Shown in pieces: positions 49,076 to 60,812 of a stretch of DNA of 64,000 nt. Each line of letters begins with the position of its first letter. The stretch's first letter is position 1. The stretch is taken from contig OX104123.1 of assembly GCA_944474755.1 (NCBI GenBank), forward strand, positions 17,364,275-17,428,274, read 5' to 3'. The translations under genes and the position numbers were made by a program. This stretch comes from Limnoperna fortunei. Lineage: Eukaryota > Mollusca > Bivalvia > Mytilida > Modiolidae. Below the pieces are notes generated by a model that was not told the origin of the DNA, searched no databases, and was given only the letters and a program-made list of their open reading frames with translations.

Positions 49076-49350
49076 GGGGGCCTCAGTGGCCGAGTGGTCA
49101 AGGTAGTTCGTCTACTATTGGTCACGTGGTCTGTCAACACTGAGAATGCTGGTTCGATTCTCACTGCAGGCAGTGTGTACTCGACTCCAATCTTAATTGA
49201 CACGGATTGCCAGTTTTCCTACCCCAGGTCGGGGGTTTTCTCTGGGTACTCTGGCTTCCTCCCCCAATAAAAATTGGACGCCATGATATAGCTGAAAAAT
49301 TGCTGAAAGTGGCATTAAACACCATCAAACAAACAAACAAAAAACAAATA
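49076..49350 (+). mobile_element. Full-length tRNA-derived SINE with intact A and B boxes
   Basis: GGGGGCCTCAGTGGCCGAGT with A box TGGCCGAGTGGTCAAGG, B box GGTTCGATTCT (49151-49161), body TTAATTGACACGGATTGCCA, tail CATTAAACACCATCAAACAA. It is the clearest copy for defining the family. Confidence 0.92.
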
Positions 49351-49765
49351 TAATTTTAAGCTTTTACGTTATTTAAATACTATTGGTAAGCCCTTGTCCA
49401 ATGAATAATGAAAGCCCAAGGCATGCACAAATCCCATTAGATTACAGTACACAGTACACAAGTGGGAAATTTTCTGGAATTCAGTCACTGTTTAATCTAG
49501 GCCAGGTACATGCCTTGCACGTATAAGTATAAAACAAAGTGAGCCAATTTTGCAACAAGTTTTCCAAAATCTTTCCAAAAATAACATTCTCAATACCATT
49601 CTGTAAGGCAGGTTTTTATTGGTCAGCTTAAAATTTATTGCCAATGATGTTGTCTGCCAAAATGGTTAATTAAATTTTATTGGATACTGCCTGGGTACTG
49701 AACCAATCAGAGATAGCGTTTAACTTTTATCCCTTATGTAAACAAACACATGACAAATGTGAACT

Positions 49766-50672
49766 AGAGGCTTCCAGGAGCCTGTATCGCTCACCTGAAC
49801 CTGAAACCAAATATCCTTTTTTATCCAGCTATTCTTTGCTATAAGGAATTGCCCAACACTTCTGCAAAAATCATTAATTTTGACCTTTTAAGGAAAATAA
49901 CTCCTATAAGGAGGAGCTTTTGATGCTTAGAGGGAGAAGGGAGGTTCACTTCAAATTTGCTGTACCTGTTATACTTTTTTAACTATCAGTCGAAAACTCT
50001 CACTACTCCCCCCCCCCCCCCCCTTTTTCCATTTTTTCTATTTTAAGACAACGTAGCTATGTAGGTAGTCAGGAGTCATGATTTGCACAATTTTGGTAGA
50101 GGACTTCCTAAAGATGATGTGTGCAATTTTTCAAATGTTTCAAAGCAGTCCTTTCATTGGTTAAAGAGGAGAAGATTTTTTAAAATCAAGTAAAAATGAT
50201 TAAACAAATGTTCAAGGAGAATAATTCCTAAACAGTTCATCAGACAATTTTGACCCTATAGTCATTTTTGTAGCCCTCATAGAGCAGAACAATTAAGCAA
50301 TGCTAATTATTTCTCTAGTTCCAATAATTTTCAAGATTTTAAGGCAAAAATGTCAAAAATAATCAATTTCGACAATTAAAGGGCATTCCTACAAGGAGTC
50401 ATCATACAACTTCAACCCAATGGAGAGTTTTGTAGAGGTTCGGTTTTTCTGTATCTGTTACACTTTTTTAAAAATAAGCCAAAAACTGCATTTTACACCC
50501 CCCCTTCCGTCTTATTTTTAGCCATGGTGGCCATGTTGGTTAATCTGCAGCCATGGTTGGTGCAAACTTGGTTGAGGACATTTGACGGATGATGTGTTCA
50601 AAGTTTCAAAGCAGTACTTTCAGTTGTTTCAGATGAGAAGATTTTAAAAAATCAATTAAAACCGATTAAAAC
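49766..50672. mobile_element. Left part of a dispersed bivalve-type repeat
   Basis: Begins GAGGCTTCCAGGAGCCTGTA then TCGCTCACCTGAA. Segments such as GTCATTTTTGTAGCCCTCAT and TTTTTAGCCATGGTGGCCAT recur at 52860-53230. It is interrupted or joined by the satellite-bearing unit to the right; a poly-C run sits at about 50009-50024. Confidence 0.7.
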
Positions 50673-52850
50673 TAGAAGCTCCCAGGAGCCTGTAATCGCT
50701 CACCTGGAATCCAAATGACTTAAACTATATTAAAATTTTTGAAATTAACAGTTTCAGTCTAGTTGTTATAGCTTTTAAGTTACTGTGCAAAAACTAAACA
50801 TTTCTTCAAAAAATTTGTTAAATACAATAACTCCTATAAGGTGCCATCCACAATTTCTGAAAATTAAATGGTTTTTAGGCATTGTCCTTTAGGGTACTTT
50901 AGAAATTTACAGTTTTACTCTACTAATAGGTGTGTTATAGACTAATTTATAATTAAAAACCTGTTCATATGTCCAAATTCATAATGAAAGGGCAATAACT
51001 CCTATAAAGAGTCATCTTGCAATTTTTGGACTAAGCAATCATTTGTAGGGCTTCTATTGCTGATCATTTGTGCAATTTACAGTTTTAATCTAGCTACTAT
51101 AGTTTTCAAGTTACAGGACAAAAATGGAAAATTTCTTAACAAAATTGTCATTTAAGGGCAATAACCCCTATAAGGAGTCATCTGACAATTTCAGACCAAT
51201 TAAATGAATTGTAGGGCTTTTTTGCTGATCATTTTTGCAATTTATTATTTCACTCTAGCTGCTATGGTTTTTAAGTTACAGGACAAAAACGGAAAATTTC
51301 ATAAAAAATTGCAATTTAAGGGCAATAACTCCTATAAGGAGTCATCTGACAATTTCAGACCAATCAAGTGAATTGTAGGGTCTTTATTGCTGATCATTTG
51401 TGCAATTTACAGTTTCAATCTAGCTGCTATAGTTTTCAAGTTACAGGACAAAAACGGAAAATTTCATAAAAAATTGCCATTTAAGGGCAATAACTCCTAT
51501 AAGGAGTCATCTGACAATTTCAGACTAATACAGTGAATTGTAGGGCTTGAATTGTTGATCATTTTTGCTATTTACAGTTTTACTCTAGCTGTTATAGTTT
51601 TAAAGTTACAGGACAAAAACGGAAAATTTCATAAAAAATTACCATTTAAGGGCAATAACTCATATAAGGAGTCATCTGACAATTTCAGACCAATCAAGTG
51701 AATTGTAGGGTCTTTATTGCTGATCATTTGTGCAATTTACAGTTTCAATCTAGCTGCTATAGTTTTCAAGTTACAGGACAAAAACGGAAAATTTCATAAA
51801 AAATTGCCATTTAAGGGCAATAACTCCTATAAGGAGTCATCTGACAATTTCAGACTAATACAGTGAATTGTAGGGCTTGTATTGTTGATCATTTTTGCTC
51901 TTTACAGTTTTACTCTAGCTGTTATAGTTTTAAAGTTACATGACAAAAACGGAAATTTCATAAAAAATTACAATTTAAGGGCAATAACTCATATAAGGAG
52001 TCATCTGACAATTTCAGACCAATCAAGTGAATTGTAGGGTCTTTATTGCTGATCATTTGTGCAATTTACAGTTTCAATCTAGCTGCTATAGTTTTCAAGT
52101 TACAGGACAAAAACGGAAAATTTCATAAAAAATTGCCATTTAAGGGCAATAACTCCTATAAGGAGTCATCTGACAATTTCAGACTAATACAGTGAATTGT
52201 AGGGCTTGTATTGTTGAGCATTTTTGCTATTTACAGTTTTACTCTAGCTGTTATAGTTTTAAAGTTACAGGACAAAAACGGAAAATTTCATAAAAAATTA
52301 CCATTTAAGGGCAATAACTCATATAAAGAGTCATCTGACAATTTCAGACCAATCAAGTGAATTGTAGGGCTTTTATTGCTGATCATTTTTGCCATTTACA
52401 GTTTCACTCTACCTCGTATATTTTTCAGGTTATATTGTAAATACCAAAAATTTTGTCAAAAATCGTCAAAAAAGGGCAATAACTCCTACAAGAAGCCAAT
52501 ACACAACTTCGCACTAATAGCAACTATTGTAGACCTTAATGTGCTGATCAATTTGAAGTAACGGTTTTCTCTATAGCTATTATAGTTTTTTAGATAATGA
52601 TCAAAAACCTGTGTTGACCCCCATGTTCTATTTTTAGTAACAGCGGCCATATTTGTCTGTTGATCAACACCCTGGGTACAAACTTGAAACTAGGAACCCT
52701 AAGGATGATTGTGGCCAAGTTTGAAAAAAATTGGCCCAGTGGTTTCAGAGGAGAAGATTTTTGAAAAAGTTTACGACGGACGACAGACGACGGACGACGG
52801 ACGCCAAGTGATAGCAATAGCTCACATGGACCTTCGGTCCAGGTGAGCTA
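50673..52850. mobile_element. Satellite-bearing element bounded by GCTCACCTGGA / TCCAGGTGAGC
   Basis: It starts AGAAGCTCCCAGGAGCCTGT then CGCTCACCTGGA and ends with GACGGACGACGGACGCCAAG, a GGACCTTCGGTCC hairpin and AGGTGAGCTAA. Inside lie ten or so units of 163-168 bp starting GGGCAATAACTCCTATAAGG. The layout (left arm, tandem core, right arm) resembles the bivalve pearl-type elements; that link is by architecture only. Confidence 0.7.
50990..52475. repeat. About 165-bp satellite core with dimeric higher-order repeat
   Basis: GGGCAATAACTC begins units near 50990, 51156, 51319, 51487, 51650, 51813, 51977, 52145 and 52309. From 51320 two types alternate (CAATCAAGTGAATTGTAGGG with CTGCTATAG, and CTAATACAGTGAATTG with CTGTTATAG), so the last copies arose as a 328-bp dimer. 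Confidence 0.9.
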
Positions 52851-53260
52851 AAAACAGTTTAAGGGGGATAACTCTTAAACGGTTAATCACACAATCTTGA
52901 CCCTTATGTCATTTTTGTAGCCGTCATAGAACAGAACAACTAAGGAATGCTAACTTTTTCTCTAGTTCTAATAATTTTCAATATTTTGAGGCAAAAATGG
53001 CAAAAATCATCAATTTTGACAATTAAAGGACAATAACTCCTACAAGGAGTCATCATACAACTTTGACTCAATGGAGTCTTTTGTAGAGCTTTAGATGCTG
53101 AAGAAGGAAGGTCTCTTCGGTTTTCCTGTATCTGTTAAACTTTTTGAACTATAAGCAAAAAAACTGTATTTTGACCCCCTTGTTCTATTTTTAGCAATGG
53201 CGGCCATGTTGGTTGGTCTGAAGCCATGATTTGTGCAAACTTGGTAGAGGATATATGACA
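52851..53260. mobile_element. Right part matching the 49.8-50.6 kb repeat
   Basis: GGGGGATAACTCTTAAACGG, TGTCATTTTTGTAGCCGTCA, TACAAGGAGTCATCATACAA and GGCGGCCATGTTGGTTGGTC match 50216-50590 in order. Confidence 0.75.
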
Positions 53261-53421
53261 TATTTAGATAAGTCATTAATGTAGGCACACTGATAGTTTA
53301 GATCTATATATTTAAAAACACAATGAACAGTGTTTTGCTTATTATAATTTAAAGGCTCCTTAATAATTCAAAATGTTTAAGTTACTCATGTTACTTTTGA
53401 ATGTCTCCAATTTTATGTACG

Positions 53422-54460
53422 CAGTGTTCTCCCCAGGCCGTTTTAGCATCTCGGCACCGAGACGCTATCGAAATCGCCGAGATGCTATCCGTCGCTGCCG
53501 AGATGCTATAAATTTTAACATCGGTAACTCGCGCCATTGTTCGAAAACAATCGGCCGCTTATAACAACAAAGAAAAATAAACATTTCTAATAAATTTTCT
53601 TTGATCACCAGTAATTTAATATCAAAGCTAATAAAGTCATTAGATAGGTGTTAATTGTCCGTTTTGATGATAACTATTCAGGTTTGGTGATCCCAAGCTG
53701 ACACTTATGACATTTACAAAACCATGTGATCAACACGTGATCCAAGCTAAAATGGCTTCAGAAGGAATTTCGAAAGCCAAATGTCGAAAATTATACCATC
53801 CACATCGACGTTTTGAACAGAGGCCGTGATTTACCGCTACCGAGCACTGGAGATCGACAGGGACATTATCATATTATGTTCGCCTTTAATGTTCCCGAGA
53901 TAAGAATCGCCAACGACTATCGCCAGTAAGGCAGTATCGGTAACGATTCAAGGACCCTTGCAAGGACCTCCGTCGATATAACAGTTTATACAATGAACAC
54001 TGACGTAGCCTGGAAAATGCGATTTTCATAGCTGATGAATTTGACAAGATTGATTGTGAGCAAACTTTCAGTGCCACGAACTGAGAAGCACAATCGACCG
54101 GCGATAGAATTAACTACTGCTTTTGCACAGAAAAAGGGCTAACGATAGTGTGATGATTGCCTTTGTTATTTTGTAACATTTGTGCTTTGGAACTATTCTC
54201 ATTGATTTAAGTGGCTATGACATTGTGTTTAACATGAATTATAAATAAATAAATAATGAAGTTTTTTTTAATACTCCTTTATTACACATATCTTAATGTA
54301 TATATTGGGTATCTCAAAAGTCAAAATAAGTAACAAAATATATACACCAACATGTATAACAACAGGCATATATAAAAAAACACAAAAACAACGCATAATT
54401 GGGTCGACCGATGATGCATGCTAAATGTGATGCTATCCAAAATTTCTGGGGAGAACACTG
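53422..54460. mobile_element. hAT-like non-autonomous element, 1.04 kb
   Basis: The left end CAGTGTTCTCCCCAGGCCGT and the right end CTGGGGAGAACACTG are inverted, and GCATCTCGG/GATGCTATC motifs recur inside both ends. CAGTG-type ends suit the hAT superfamily. I see no clear 8-bp target duplication and no transposase. Confidence 0.65.
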
Positions 54461-54481
54461 GTACATGTACACTAACATAAA

Positions 54482-54769
54482 TATCACGTTTGTTTGTTTT
54501 GTTTGAATGGTGTTTTAATGCCACTTTCAGCAATTTTTCAGCTATTTCATGGCATCCAGTTTTTTGTGGGGAGGAAGCGGGAGTACCCGGAGAGAACCCC
54601 CGACCTGCGGTAGGAAAACTGGCAATCCTTGTCAATTAAGATTGGAGTCGAGTACACCCTGCCTGCAGTGAGAATCGAACCCACAATCTCAGTGTTGGCA
54701 GACCACGTGATCAATAGTAGACGAACTACCTTGACCACTCGGCCACCAAGGCCCCCCTATCACGTTTGT
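54482..54769 (-). mobile_element. SINE copy with 12-bp target-site duplication
   Basis: TATCACGTTTGT at 54482-54493 recurs at 54758-54769, bracketing a near-complete SINE in reverse (tail TTTGTTTTGTTTGAATGG at the left, GACCACTCGGCCACCAAGGC head at the right). The B box reads AGAATCGAACC in reverse. The exact duplication suggests a recent insertion. Confidence 0.93.
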
Positions 54770-54887
54770 GACAAACATAATACAAATTTATGCATATTAT
54801 AAACATTGGAAACCTAGTACCAAAAACAAATAAAAGTTGCATATGAACAACTAAAACAGAGATCACTAAGTAACTGATTCTTTGTTC

Positions 54888-55075
54888 ATTTAAATATTTA
54901 ATGTCACTTTTACCAAAATATTCCACCATATCATGGCATCTAGTTTTATTTGCAGGTGTATGATAGAGTTCTTGGACCAGCAGTAAGTTAAAAAATCTGC
55001 AACCTCTGTGTTTAAAGACCATGTGATCAAAGGTAAATAATTGACTACCTTAACTGACGTACCACCAAGTACCCT
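54888..55075 (-). mobile_element. Diverged SINE copy
   Basis: ATATCATGGCATCTAGTTTT, GTTTAAAGACCATGTGATCA and ACTACCTTAACTG match the family with many changes; the middle is partly deleted. Confidence 0.65.
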
Positions 55076-56490
55076 CACACAGAAGTAACCATTTCATTTA
55101 AGTTTAGGCCATTTAAAAATAAAGGGTCAATTCTTATCTCTGCCTGAAAATTGGTCTCTCTTCTATCGTTTTTATAACAGAAAATTTCAAAATCCAGATT
55201 TCTATCATGTCAGTTTTCTGTATCGTGATACAATTACACACAAACGCAATTTTCCTGTTGACCAAAAAAAATGTAATGGTGTTCATAATATCACTTAGGA
55301 TGGTTTTAATACAAATTGATAACAATTGGTTTTTTCCGAGTGCTCCCACCCACCCCAATTTTTTGTGAAAGTTTTATGAGAATCTACTAATTAAATTTAC
55401 TTGGCCTTACTGTTGTGAAACCATGCCCATTTTTATAAGAACAGTTGAACCAAACAACTAACACCACACCAAAATTATCCTTTAAGGGCCTTAAACAGAA
55501 GTGGGGGATTGACAATGGAAAATTTTACATAGCCTAGGGGATTTTGTCCAACATGTAAATTTAATGCGGGGATTTGTCTGCCTATGCTAAATTACATGGA
55601 AAGAGGGGGGTACCATGTAAGCTACTGTACTATAGCATACTTGCACACATATTTTTGGTAGAATTCCTGATAATTCTGCCACTGGGTATGGGGACAGCTA
55701 CAGTCACCAGTGGGTCCAAGGACGATTTTAGAGTATTTCTATTTGCGAGGGCCTCCAGGGTTTTTTTAGCTTACATAGCAGGTATTTTGTTAATGCAAGA
55801 TTAGAAAGGCTGTTTTAACACAGGTTTTATAATTAATACTGAAAATGAGAAGAAATCCTGGCGATTCCAACAACCTACCCGGCAGACCGGACACGGGTAA
55901 CAAATCCTGGAGGTTGAGGGGAAAATCCAGAGCATTGGCAGGTATGCTAAAGCCTAAACTAAACCACATTCTCAAATATAACATCTTGTGAAATGCTAAT
56001 TCTTTTTAAAATCATTAATGTTGTTGTTCTTACCTGCAACTAAATAATTCACAAGAATATTCCTTATTGTGCCAAACTTAATGAAAAACTATTTGTTTAC
56101 ATTCCTAGCCCGCAACAGAATTCAATATTTCGAGATATTGCCACTTAAAACAATAGAAGACAGTTCTTTAAAAATATTGATTAGTTTTCCCGTTCCTCGT
56201 GCTATACCAGTGTCTTATACAGATCATGATTCAACGTGTGACTGAGGATTAAATATTCGCTTTTCACTCCGAGTATGGTCATGTTTTGACATGTCTTCCG
56301 CAGGGGCATCGTCATTGACCTAATTTATTTTGGACTATCTAGGGAAATGGGCAACAAGTTTGCATAATTTGTTGAGAGAATGTATTACTTATTTCAGTGT
56401 AAAGTTGCAAAATTGATTATATAAATGCATACAAGCAACATGTGGCTAAGTTCAACTATCAACTTTTTCACTTTCGAACAAGCCGCCATT
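55076..56490. other. No gene recognised
   Basis: Unique-looking sequence, less AT-rich near 56.2-56.5 kb. No ORF with splice or family support. Confidence 0.45.
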
Positions 56491-56495
56491 CACAA

Positions 56496-56531
56496 ACAAT
56501 TCCCAGAATGCAATCTAAGTTAAACCGGAAA
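56496..56531. promoter_or_regulatory. ZNF143/THAP11-type motif with neighbouring ETS-type site
   Basis: ACAATTCCCAGAATGCA at 56496-56512 matches the core of the known ZNF143/THAP11 promoter motif (ACTACAATTCCCAGAATGC) without mismatch, and ACCGGAAA at 56524-56531 is an ETS-type site. Seven bases past the motif on the minus strand an ATGGCGGCT start-like context begins. Such motif pairs mark housekeeping promoters in animals. It lies 9.7 kb upstream of CEP152 exon 1, so it is a candidate CEP152 promoter; a plus-strand gene is also possible. Confidence 0.5.
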
Positions 56532-56621
56532 TCAACTGTCAAGTGCTAAAACTGTACCATAAGCCCGAACATATTACATATCCACTGCCCACTGTGGGCG
56601 CCGTGATTGGCAAATAAACAA

Positions 56622-56622
56622 T

Positions 56623-56657
<35 letters not shown>
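56622..56657. repeat. TTG microsatellite
   Basis: About eleven uninterrupted TTG triplets. Confidence 0.95.
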
Positions 56658-57640
56658 ACTAATCACATGACACTAATGCATGTTGATCTTATTCTTTTTT
56701 TCACAATTTGCAAATGGTAGGTGGGCGATATTGCAAAAAGTTGGGGCGTTTTTGACGGGGACGATTTTACCGTGCGGCTATTTGACTTGTATTCTTGCAA
56801 ATTTATATTTTTTCTTCCATTTTAAAATCAAATTACTTTTTTTTCGCGCTGAAACATTTCAAGTAAGTTTTTGCTCCGACTATTATTTGCTACATTTTCC
56901 TTTATATCTGTTTCTTGTCCCTTCCGACCGAGGGTATTAATTTACCAGTGTAGGACGTTAAACCCCCCCCCCCCAAAAAAAGCTCTGGTTAAAATTGTAA
57001 GAAAAATTCACCCTTACAATTAAGTTACTATTTCATAGTTTTGTGTCATTGTCAACAAACTATCATATTTTTTACTTTCATCAGTATTCGAATACAATTT
57101 ATTGTCTTGTTAACATGATTAATATGAAGTACGTTAGTTCAAGGACCTCATATAGGCGGCTATGGTAAAGTTTGAACTCATTTTATAAGTATCAAAATAT
57201 AAGTAATATTTTTAAGTTTGTACATCAAAATTTTAAAATCTTCTTTAAAACTAGCAAATCTTTGCTTTTGCATTTTAATGATTTAGACATTTCTATTTAT
57301 ACACGTGGTTGGAATAATGATAAAGAAATGTAATCTCAATTAACAATTTCTTATCTATTTTGGTCGGCCTTTTTAATACATTATATCATAGTTTAATTTA
57401 AGGCAATAGCATTACAACCAATAAATGCACAAGGAATATCTAATATACAATTACATCACTGAAAAGTCACTACCCCTCCCCGCATCGTTCCTGATAAATT
57501 TCGTACACTAGAATTTAAGATTTAGATGATCGATGAAAATATTTCAAGCAAAATAGTAGTATGTCTTAAACAATGGAAAAGTATACAAAAAATATTATTC
57601 TCAACTAAATAGTTTATCATTTTGTTATAAATAATATAGT
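56658..57640. other. No gene recognised
   Basis: AT-rich with a poly-C run at about 56965-56974. Confidence 0.45.
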
Positions 57641-57647
57641 AATTTAC

Positions 57648-57764
57648 AAGAACAACATTGTGATCTCTCCGATTCTCTTCCGACACTTCGTATGAATCTT
57701 CCGAATCTTCTGCTGTCAGTTCAAAAGACAAAATTTGGGGTTTCCAACCGGTCAGTGTTAACAT
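57648..57764 (-). CDS. Unrecognised possible first coding exon
   Basis: An ATG in a locally CpG-rich patch opens 39 acidic codons (MLTLTGWKPQILSFEL, then EDSEDSYEVSEENRRDHN) before a possible GTAAAT donor in phase 0. I do not recognise it. Spliced to the CEP152 exon at 46865 it would meet TAA at once, so it could be a short upstream ORF, the start of another gene, or chance. Confidence 0.2.
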
Positions 57765-59795
57765 AGCTAGCGAGAACGCGACTAGGTCGAGGGTTTCCGA
57801 TCGGATTTTTCGTTATTCTATATATTACAAAATGTAACGGCACATAAATGTCAGTACATTTCACGAGCATTTTAAACTGCCTTTATTCATAAAGCGGCAT
57901 ACTGTGTTTTACGTCAATCGTTGTAGTTAATACAAAAGTCTTTCCGTTTTAAATGCGAAGATTTGTGTGCGTACGCTTATTTGAACTGGGTCGTCTACCA
58001 GAAATCGATTGTTTACGGAAGAAGACTGCAATTTTAACTGGCCGGAATGTGTCCTTGTTTCGAGTGTGTTGATTGGACTCCTTCCTTTATTAACATCGAA
58101 TTGTGTATCCTCCTACAGTCAGAGTAAACGTTTCTTGCAGTAGTTGTTAAACATGTCGTGATGTATAGATTTGGCTGATTGGTTGTTTGCATAACCTTCA
58201 GCGATAAATATTTCAGCTACGTTCTGGACGATAGCAAGTTAAACACAATAAAATGAACGTTGAAACGTGATGGACTAACAGCCAAATTTTGACTGCCACT
58301 CAAAAAAATATCGGGTATTAGATAGTTACGGAGATTTAAGTCTTTTTAGATCTTTTTAGAAGCTCCAATGAGCATGCACTATTTCAAAAGGTATAAGAGT
58401 AGTATCAATCGTGCAAGGAGCCTATGACATTTTAGGCGCGTTACCCACTGTTGTCCGCAATCAGTCTTTCCGTAATATAATTTGACAACTCCCCATCGAA
58501 AATGCCTCCACTTTCCGCCACATGGGGACGAGCTGGGCAGATCTATGGATCGAGCACTGGAATCTCGATCCCAAATATGGTCCATTTGTTCCGAGTTAAG
58601 CATGACTCCTGTGTGTGTGTGTAAACTTTATATTTTGAAACACTGTTCAAGCGTACATTTGACTTGATTTTAGTGGAGACATCAATAACGTTTGATAATT
58701 AGATGTAATACTTATTACTGTCCTTATTAAAGAGGCGCTCATGGACAATTAGAGATTAGATATATAATAAATAGTAATATAATATTTACAATGATATACA
58801 AATTACAAAGAGAACATTTAACTGTTTCGTTTTGACAAGCATGGGGTCTGGACCCCTACTTTTGTGTTGGCAGTTTTATAAATGCTTATTTTTCGACGGC
58901 TTAGAAGTTATAACTAATCGTAAATCATGTGAACTTGTCTTTTTAACTATTCCAAGTAGACCACCACGGTCTACGTTAATTAGTTATACGACGATTGTGG
59001 GCAAATTAACTGAAAGTTAACTGTTTGTGCGAATCTATCAAAAAGTTTTGAAAAAAGACTTCTTTTTTTTGTTTTAGCATAACAAAATGACATTTTAACG
59101 GACATGTTTTAGGTGTCAGGAAATCGTCAGAATGCAGGATTTTATACCATTTCGTTCAGACCCCCTGCCGTAATACGACCTCTGGCCACCATGACAAATT
59201 TGGACCCCCCCCTTTCATTTGAGGCCCCTGGAATCTAACCCAGTATTCTCTGTCGTCAAGGATTTCTTATTATAACCTGACAAGATCTAATTAGGGCTTT
59301 CACATATTTGCCACCTGGTGACCCGCTGCGCAAAGCTTTCGGTTGAGCTCTGGCTTATACCATGTCTCCGTGTTTGACAATGAAGGTAATAATAAAATAC
59401 CGAACATCAAGGATACTGTCCACAAATCAAAGTAAAAAAAAACCGGTAACCATGAGAACTAACATACAAAAATATAACAACAACAGCAATGGTCTTGACT
59501 TGGAAAACCTGGTTTTATAGCATGCCAAACCTCCAGCTTCCAATACTGTTCGCACACTGATCATTAACTCCGTTCAATGTAATTAAACCACTGAATAAAA
59601 TGCGAAGTCAGTTGTCATTAAATCTACAATGGGTTGCATTGGCGACTTTTCAAATTGTAAAGCACTAACGTCCAAATTTTAGCACGGGGTAAAAACTTGC
59701 TATACTTACATTTTTCACATTATTCAGGCATGTTGCTTTTCTTGACCAAATACTTCAGTTTTGTAGAGTGCATACCAGACAAGACAATGGTTGCC
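57765..59795. other. CpG-richer sequence without a recognised gene
   Basis: 57.76-58.06 kb is richer in CpG than its flanks and has a GGCCGGAATGT ETS-like site, so a promoter is possible. Short ORFs on both strands at 58.38-58.67 kb overlap and resemble nothing that I know. Confidence 0.35.
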
Positions 59796-59802
59796 AACTC
59801 GA

Positions 59803-60055
59803 GGGGCCTCTGTGGCCGAGTGGTTAAGGTAGTTCGTTTACTATTGATCACGTGGTTTGAGATTGCGGTTTCGATTCTCGCCGCAGGCAGGGTGTACTCG
59901 ATTCCAATCTTAATTGACAAGGATTGCCAGTTTTACTTCCGCAGGTCGGAGGTTTTCTCCAGGTACTCCGCCCCCCCCCCTAATAAAAACTGGACGCCAC
60001 GATATAGCTGAAAAATTGCTGAAAGTGGCGTCAAACACCGTTCAAAACAACAAAA
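59803..60055 (+). mobile_element. Near full-length SINE
   Basis: GGGGCCTCTGTGGCCGAGTG, A box TGGCCGAGTGGTTAAGG, B box GGTTTCGATTCTC, body TTAATTGACAAGGATTGCCA, poly-C variant at 59970-59979 and tail GGCGTCAAACACCGTTCAAA. It lacks about 15 bases of the head present at 49.1 kb. Confidence 0.9.
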
Positions 60056-60730
60056 ACCGAGGCTTTGAAGAGCCTGCATAATCAATGTCCTTTATGTAAC
60101 CGTTGAAATTTCTCCTAAGTTTAAATATGTCATATGTTCGTAGCCAGTTTTAATTCCAGATTGGCATAAAAAAAGTTTATTCAATAAAATAATATGGTTT
60201 CAGATAAGAAGCCATTTTTATCAATTTCCCCATAGGTTCTTTTTCAAACTAAATCTTTTTGTGGCAGCCATCTTAGACTTTAGGTCTGAATAAACCATAA
60301 ACTTCTGAGAGGACCATTTAATAAATATTCATATGCAACATGCCTTCAATTAGCTTTTAGTTCTGAGAAAAATTCATTTGAACATGTTTTCATGAAATTT
60401 TAAAGGACAACCCAATGAATATTGGTAGTATTGTTTGTTCCAATTGGTAAACAGTTTCAATCAGAATAATTGTTAACATTTTTCCTAAGACCTTCTGTGT
60501 TAAACTAAGTTCTGAAGTTGCAGCCGTTTTGGATTTCAAACTGGATAAATAAATTGATACTGTCCATCCAATAAACATCCAAATTCAATACAGCTTCAAT
60601 CTCTGTTTTTTTTTTGTTTTTAAGAGGCATCTAAAAACTTTCCCCACAGATGCTGAAGAATTGCATTGGTTGCCATTTTTGATCAGAATAAAAAAGGCAG
60701 TGTCAAGGACCATTCCACCAACTTAACTTA

Positions 60731-60812
60731 ACCCAAGGCCTCCAACAGGAATCTGGCAATCTTTTTTCAATTAAGGTTGAGACTACCTTAACCATTCAGC
60801 CTCCAAGACCCT
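60731..60812 (-). mobile_element. SINE fragment
   Basis: TCTGGCAATC, TTCAATTAAGGTTGAGACTA and CCATTCAGCCTCCAAGACCC are remnants of the family. Confidence 0.5.

Noticed and set aside
49076..49350. A functional tRNA gene
   Set aside because: A and B boxes and tRNA-like head are present, but no acceptor stem closes and the body continues into a SINE tail.
58379..58667. Overlapping plus and minus ORFs of 61 and 74 codons
   Set aside because: Each shadows the other; no homology or clear exon boundaries.
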